A stretch of DNA of 64,000 nucleotides from JAKPAM01 sp047601745 (GTDB taxonomy: Bacteria; Pseudomonadota; Gammaproteobacteria; Burkholderiales; Burkholderiaceae_E): positions 1-64,000 of the forward strand of contig JASGIS010000001.1 in assembly GCA_047601745.1 (NCBI GenBank). The letters run 5' to 3'. Under the pieces are notes generated by a model. The model had not been told where the DNA came from. It saw nothing but the letters and a program-made list of their open reading frames with translations, and did no database searches. The position numbers and the translations under genes are program-made. How positions within the stretch are numbered: the first letter of the stretch is position 1; each line of letters begins with the position of its first letter. Shown piece by piece: positions 61,715 through 64,000 of the stretch.

Positions 61715-62523
61715 CCGGACCATTCGTCGATATCACCGATGGCCATCGGCTGTACGTTCGCGATTGGGGCGCCGGAAGGCCCGTTCTGTTGCTGGCCGGC
61801 TGGGGACTCGATTCGCGGATCTGGGGCGCGACGATGGCCGCGCTCGCCGACGCCGGCCTGCGTGCGCTCGCCTGCGATCGCCGCGGGCACGGCCGCTCCA
61901 CCGATCCGGGCCGGGTCGACTACGACCTGCTCGCCGACGATCTCGCGGCGGTGCTCGACACGACGGACTTGCGCGGGCTAACCGTGGTGGCGCACTCCGG
62001 CGCCGCGGGCGAGGTTCTCCGCTACATGAGCCGCCACGGCGCCGCTCGCATCGAACGACTGATCCTGGTCGGGGCCGCAGGCCCGAAGATGATCTCCACC
62101 GCTAAGGACATGCCCGGCATTCCGGCCTCGGCCGTCGAAGCCGTCATCGCCCAGTTGCGCGACGATCTGCCCGCGTGGATCGAAGAGAATGCCCGGGCAT
62201 TCGCGCCGCAGGCCGATGCGCGCACGATCGACTGGCTCGCCGGCATGGTGTCCGATGCGTCGCGCCGCATCCTGATCGACTTCCAGAGGGTCATCGCCGA
62301 AGCCGATCTGATCGAGGAGGCACGCGCGGTCACGGTCCCGGTCACCTTGATTCATGGCGATCGCGACGCATCGTGCCCGATCGACCTGACTGCACGCCGT
62401 TATGCCGACATCATTCCGGCAGCGGAGTTGCTGGTCTACGAAGACGCCGCGCATGGATTGATGCTCGGTCATGGCGCACGCCTGGCGGCCGATATCGTCG
62501 AACGGATGTCGATCGGAGGATGA
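61711..62523 (+). CDS. Alpha/beta hydrolase (non-heme haloperoxidase-like)
   Basis: 270 residues from the ATG in the ATGA overlap with the SnoaL-like gene. The nucleophile elbow reads VVAHSGAAGEVLRY, with Ser in AHSGA instead of GxSxG. The acid is Asp in IHGDRDASCP and the base His in DAAHGLMLG. Overall pattern (LLLAGWGLDSRIWG; CDRRGHGRSTDPG) resembles the cofactor-free haloperoxidase/esterase branch. It probably hydrolyses an ester or lactone in the cytoplasm. It converges on the GH19-type gene with an 84-nt gap. Confidence 0.88.
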   Translation: MTGPFVDITDGHRLYVRDWGAGRPVLLLAGWGLDSRIWGATMAALADAGLRALACDRRGHGRSTDPGRVDYDLLADDLAAVLDTTDLRGLTVVAHSGAAGEVLRYMSRHGAARIERLILVGAAGPKMISTAKDMPGIPASAVEAVIAQLRDDLPAWIEENARAFAPQADARTIDWLAGMVSDASRRILIDFQRVIAEADLIEEARAVTVPVTLIHGDRDASCPIDLTARRYADIIPAAELLVYEDAAHGLMLGHGARLAADIVERMSIGG

Positions 62524-62607
62524 CATCTGCGAATGCGGAAAGCCTGGATCCGATCTTCGTGATCCAGTCGAGTTCGGGAAAGCGCGGGCTGCTGCACCGG
62601 CGCTTCC

Positions 62608-64000
62608 CTAACCCAGACTGGCCAGCAGGGCGATCTCGAAACGTTCGGCATAAGCCTGGATCCGTGCAGCCTGATCGAGGCCATTGATTATCCGTCGAGC
62701 GTTGAAATAGTCGGCACTGGTCTGATTGATGTAACGAGACAGCGTACGGGTAGTGAAAAAGCCCTTGCGCATACCGTCAGACAGGATGGTGTAGGCCACG
62801 TCCGGCTCCAGGGCTCGATCGGGATGGAGCAGCAGTTCACGATCCAGGCCGATGTTTCGCCCGACCCATTCGTAGTTCTCTTTCCAGGTCAATTGCACGA
62901 AGCCACGGCCGTAGTAGACGTTCGTGAGCCTGCGTCCGTCGTCGTCCGTGACGAGCTCGGGCCGGCCATAAGCTTGACCGGCGCCCTTGCCGATTTCTTC
63001 GATCGGCTGCCAGGTGTTCGCGCACTCGTGGCGGACCGTCGCGAGCATATACGCCGCCCAGCGTAGATCCGTGATGGCGCCATCCTGCTTCAGTTGCTGC
63101 AGCAGAAAGGTCAGACCCTGGCGGGGCCCGCTCGTCAAGGCACCGAAACTGTAGACCGTCAACCGGATCGCCGATTCCACGTCCAGCGAGTCGAGTCGGG
63201 CTTGGGCGGCGTCGTGCCGCAGCAGACTCAGGATCCAGTCGGGCATGCTGCCCGCAGCAGGCAGGGCCAGGCCGCTGCGACGCCCGGCCTGACCGAGCAG
63301 CGCCCAGGTTGCCGGGCCGGTAAGGCCGTCTACCGTGGCGCCCATCCGGGTCTGGAAGTCGCGGACCGCCTGTTCGGTCGCCGCGTCATACAGCGGCGTG
63401 TCGGCCAGAACCGGCGCCGGGCTCAGGCAGTTCGTCAGGTAGCGCTTGAGGATCGGGATCCAGGCCTGCCGATCGCCGGGCTTGAGCAGGAAATCCTCGG
63501 CGAGCGCCGACTCCGGGGCGTCCTTGACGGCGCCGGCCAAGGCCCGGGTCGCCGCGCTCGAGCGCAGCAGGGGTCGGGTGATCTCGTGCAGCGAAAGCAG
63601 GAGCGAACTCAATGGCTGCACGGTCTGGCCCGGCGCGCTGCCGAAGTAGACACTGCCCCGGCCGCTGACGAAGTGGCACTGGGCGGCGAGCCTGACCGTG
63701 TCGAAGATCGACTTGCGGACGATGTAACGGACCACGCCATCCGGCCCCAGAACGACGGTGGCTCCCCCGAAGAAGTCGAAGCCCGGACAACCATCGTCGC
63801 CGCGCACGGCCCGCCGCTGGACGACCTCGCCGATGAGGTCGTAGAGCACGCTTCCGTCCGGGCTCACGCGTCGCGATGACCTCAGCGATTCGATGACCGG
63901 CAGAAAGACCTCGTCACCCGACAGCCGGGGATCTCCGGGACGGGCGAGGCCGAATACCTCCCGATAGAGAGGATCCGCCGCCAGTTGTCCGAAGGCCTCG
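62608..64000 (-). CDS. GH19-like glycan hydrolase with peptidoglycan-binding domain (N-terminus outside window)
   Basis: The frame is open to the right edge, so the 463 residues seen lack the N-terminus. A first region of unknown fold (about 1-170 of the visible part; includes GDDGCPGFDFFGGATVVL) is followed by a peptidoglycan-binding type 1 domain (AVRDFQTRMGATVDGLTGPA). A C-terminal chitinase/lysozyme-like GH19 domain has MLATVRHECANTWQ with the likely catalytic Glu, and YYGRGFVQLTWKENYEWVG. It would cleave peptidoglycan or chitin. No signal peptide can be judged. It may be a secreted hydrolase, phage-derived endolysin or effector. Confidence 0.8.
   Translation of the reverse strand, partial: EAFGQLAADPLYREVFGLARPGDPRLSGDEVFLPVIESLRSSRRVSPDGSVLYDLIGEVVQRRAVRGDDGCPGFDFFGGATVVLGPDGVVRYIVRKSIFDTVRLAAQCHFVSGRGSVYFGSAPGQTVQPLSSLLLSLHEITRPLLRSSAATRALAGAVKDAPESALAEDFLLKPGDRQAWIPILKRYLTNCLSPAPVLADTPLYDAATEQAVRDFQTRMGATVDGLTGPATWALLGQAGRRSGLALPAAGSMPDWILSLLRHDAAQARLDSLDVESAIRLTVYSFGALTSGPRQGLTFLLQQLKQDGAITDLRWAAYMLATVRHECANTWQPIEEIGKGAGQAYGRPELVTDDDGRRLTNVYYGRGFVQLTWKENYEWVGRNIGLDRELLLHPDRALEPDVAYTILSDGMRKGFFTTRTLSRYINQTSADYFNARRIINGLDQAARIQAYAERFEIALLASLG

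Overview
The window reads as chromosomal DNA of a very GC-rich betaproteobacterium, most likely Burkholderiales. The evidence is the dense, strongly GC3-biased coding, two periplasmic Bug/TctC-type solute receptors, a glcDEF glycolate oxidase operon, and a chemotaxis cluster of betaproteobacterial type. No rRNA, tRNA, CRISPR array, insertion sequence or prophage was found. Both window edges cut genes: a class II aldolase on the left and a GH19/peptidoglycan-binding protein on the right.

Layout. 1-4184: aldolase remnant, a nitronate-monooxygenase-like flavoprotein and a PAS-containing chemoreceptor. 4209-4410: an 18-bp tandem array that runs into the 3' end of glcF. 4372-8550 (minus): glcDEF. 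8798-11983 (plus, divergent): a hydroxyacyl-CoA/carnitine dehydrogenase-like enzyme, a class III CoA-transferase and a YWTD propeller. 12223-14240: Bug receptor divergent from a DapA-family aldolase. 14393-15710: nickel/cobalt sensor-exporter pair dmeRF. 15676-19746: LysR, SDR, MFS, SDR. 19916-22996: DUF1697 protein, then an Lrp regulator divergent from glmS. 23006-36556: an iron acquisition region with three TonB receptors, four Fur-box-like sites, a convergent pair of unusual Fur-like proteins, the piuA-piuC-hydroxyacid oxidase operon, and fecI-fecR-receptor-secreted protein. 36564-38728: OmpR/EnvZ-type two-component pair. 38947-51233 (minus): chemotaxis cluster in transcription order soluble MCP, cheY, STAS, cheA, MCP, MCP, MCP, cheW, MCP, cheB. 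51680-53258: NUDIX hydrolase and an orphan receiver-HPt protein. 53403-58623: D-serine dehydratase, MFS transporter and M81 peptidase operon with a divergent LysR. 58620-62523: toxin-antitoxin debris, rhomboid, a second Bug receptor, SnoaL-like and alpha/beta-hydrolase genes.

How it works together. The iron region combines a Fur-boxed promoter for the first receptor, a FecI/FecR surface-signalling circuit for the STN-bearing receptor, and a Fiu/PiuA receptor coupled to a PKHD dioxygenase and an FMN hydroxyacid oxidase. The two Fur-like proteins between the receptors keep the winged-helix DNA-binding part but have lost the recognisable metal ligands. One of them carries two winged helices in tandem. 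The chemotaxis cluster has no cheR, cheD or cheZ in the window, but its first gene is a soluble receptor-like protein carrying a CheZ-type FQDxxGQ motif. Four membrane receptors in the cluster share almost identical signalling domains, which points to gene conversion.

A recurring structural theme is short-period tandem arrays (18, 14, 11 and 9 bp). Three sit beside genes, two of them starting in the stop codon region, and one is inside a coding sequence.
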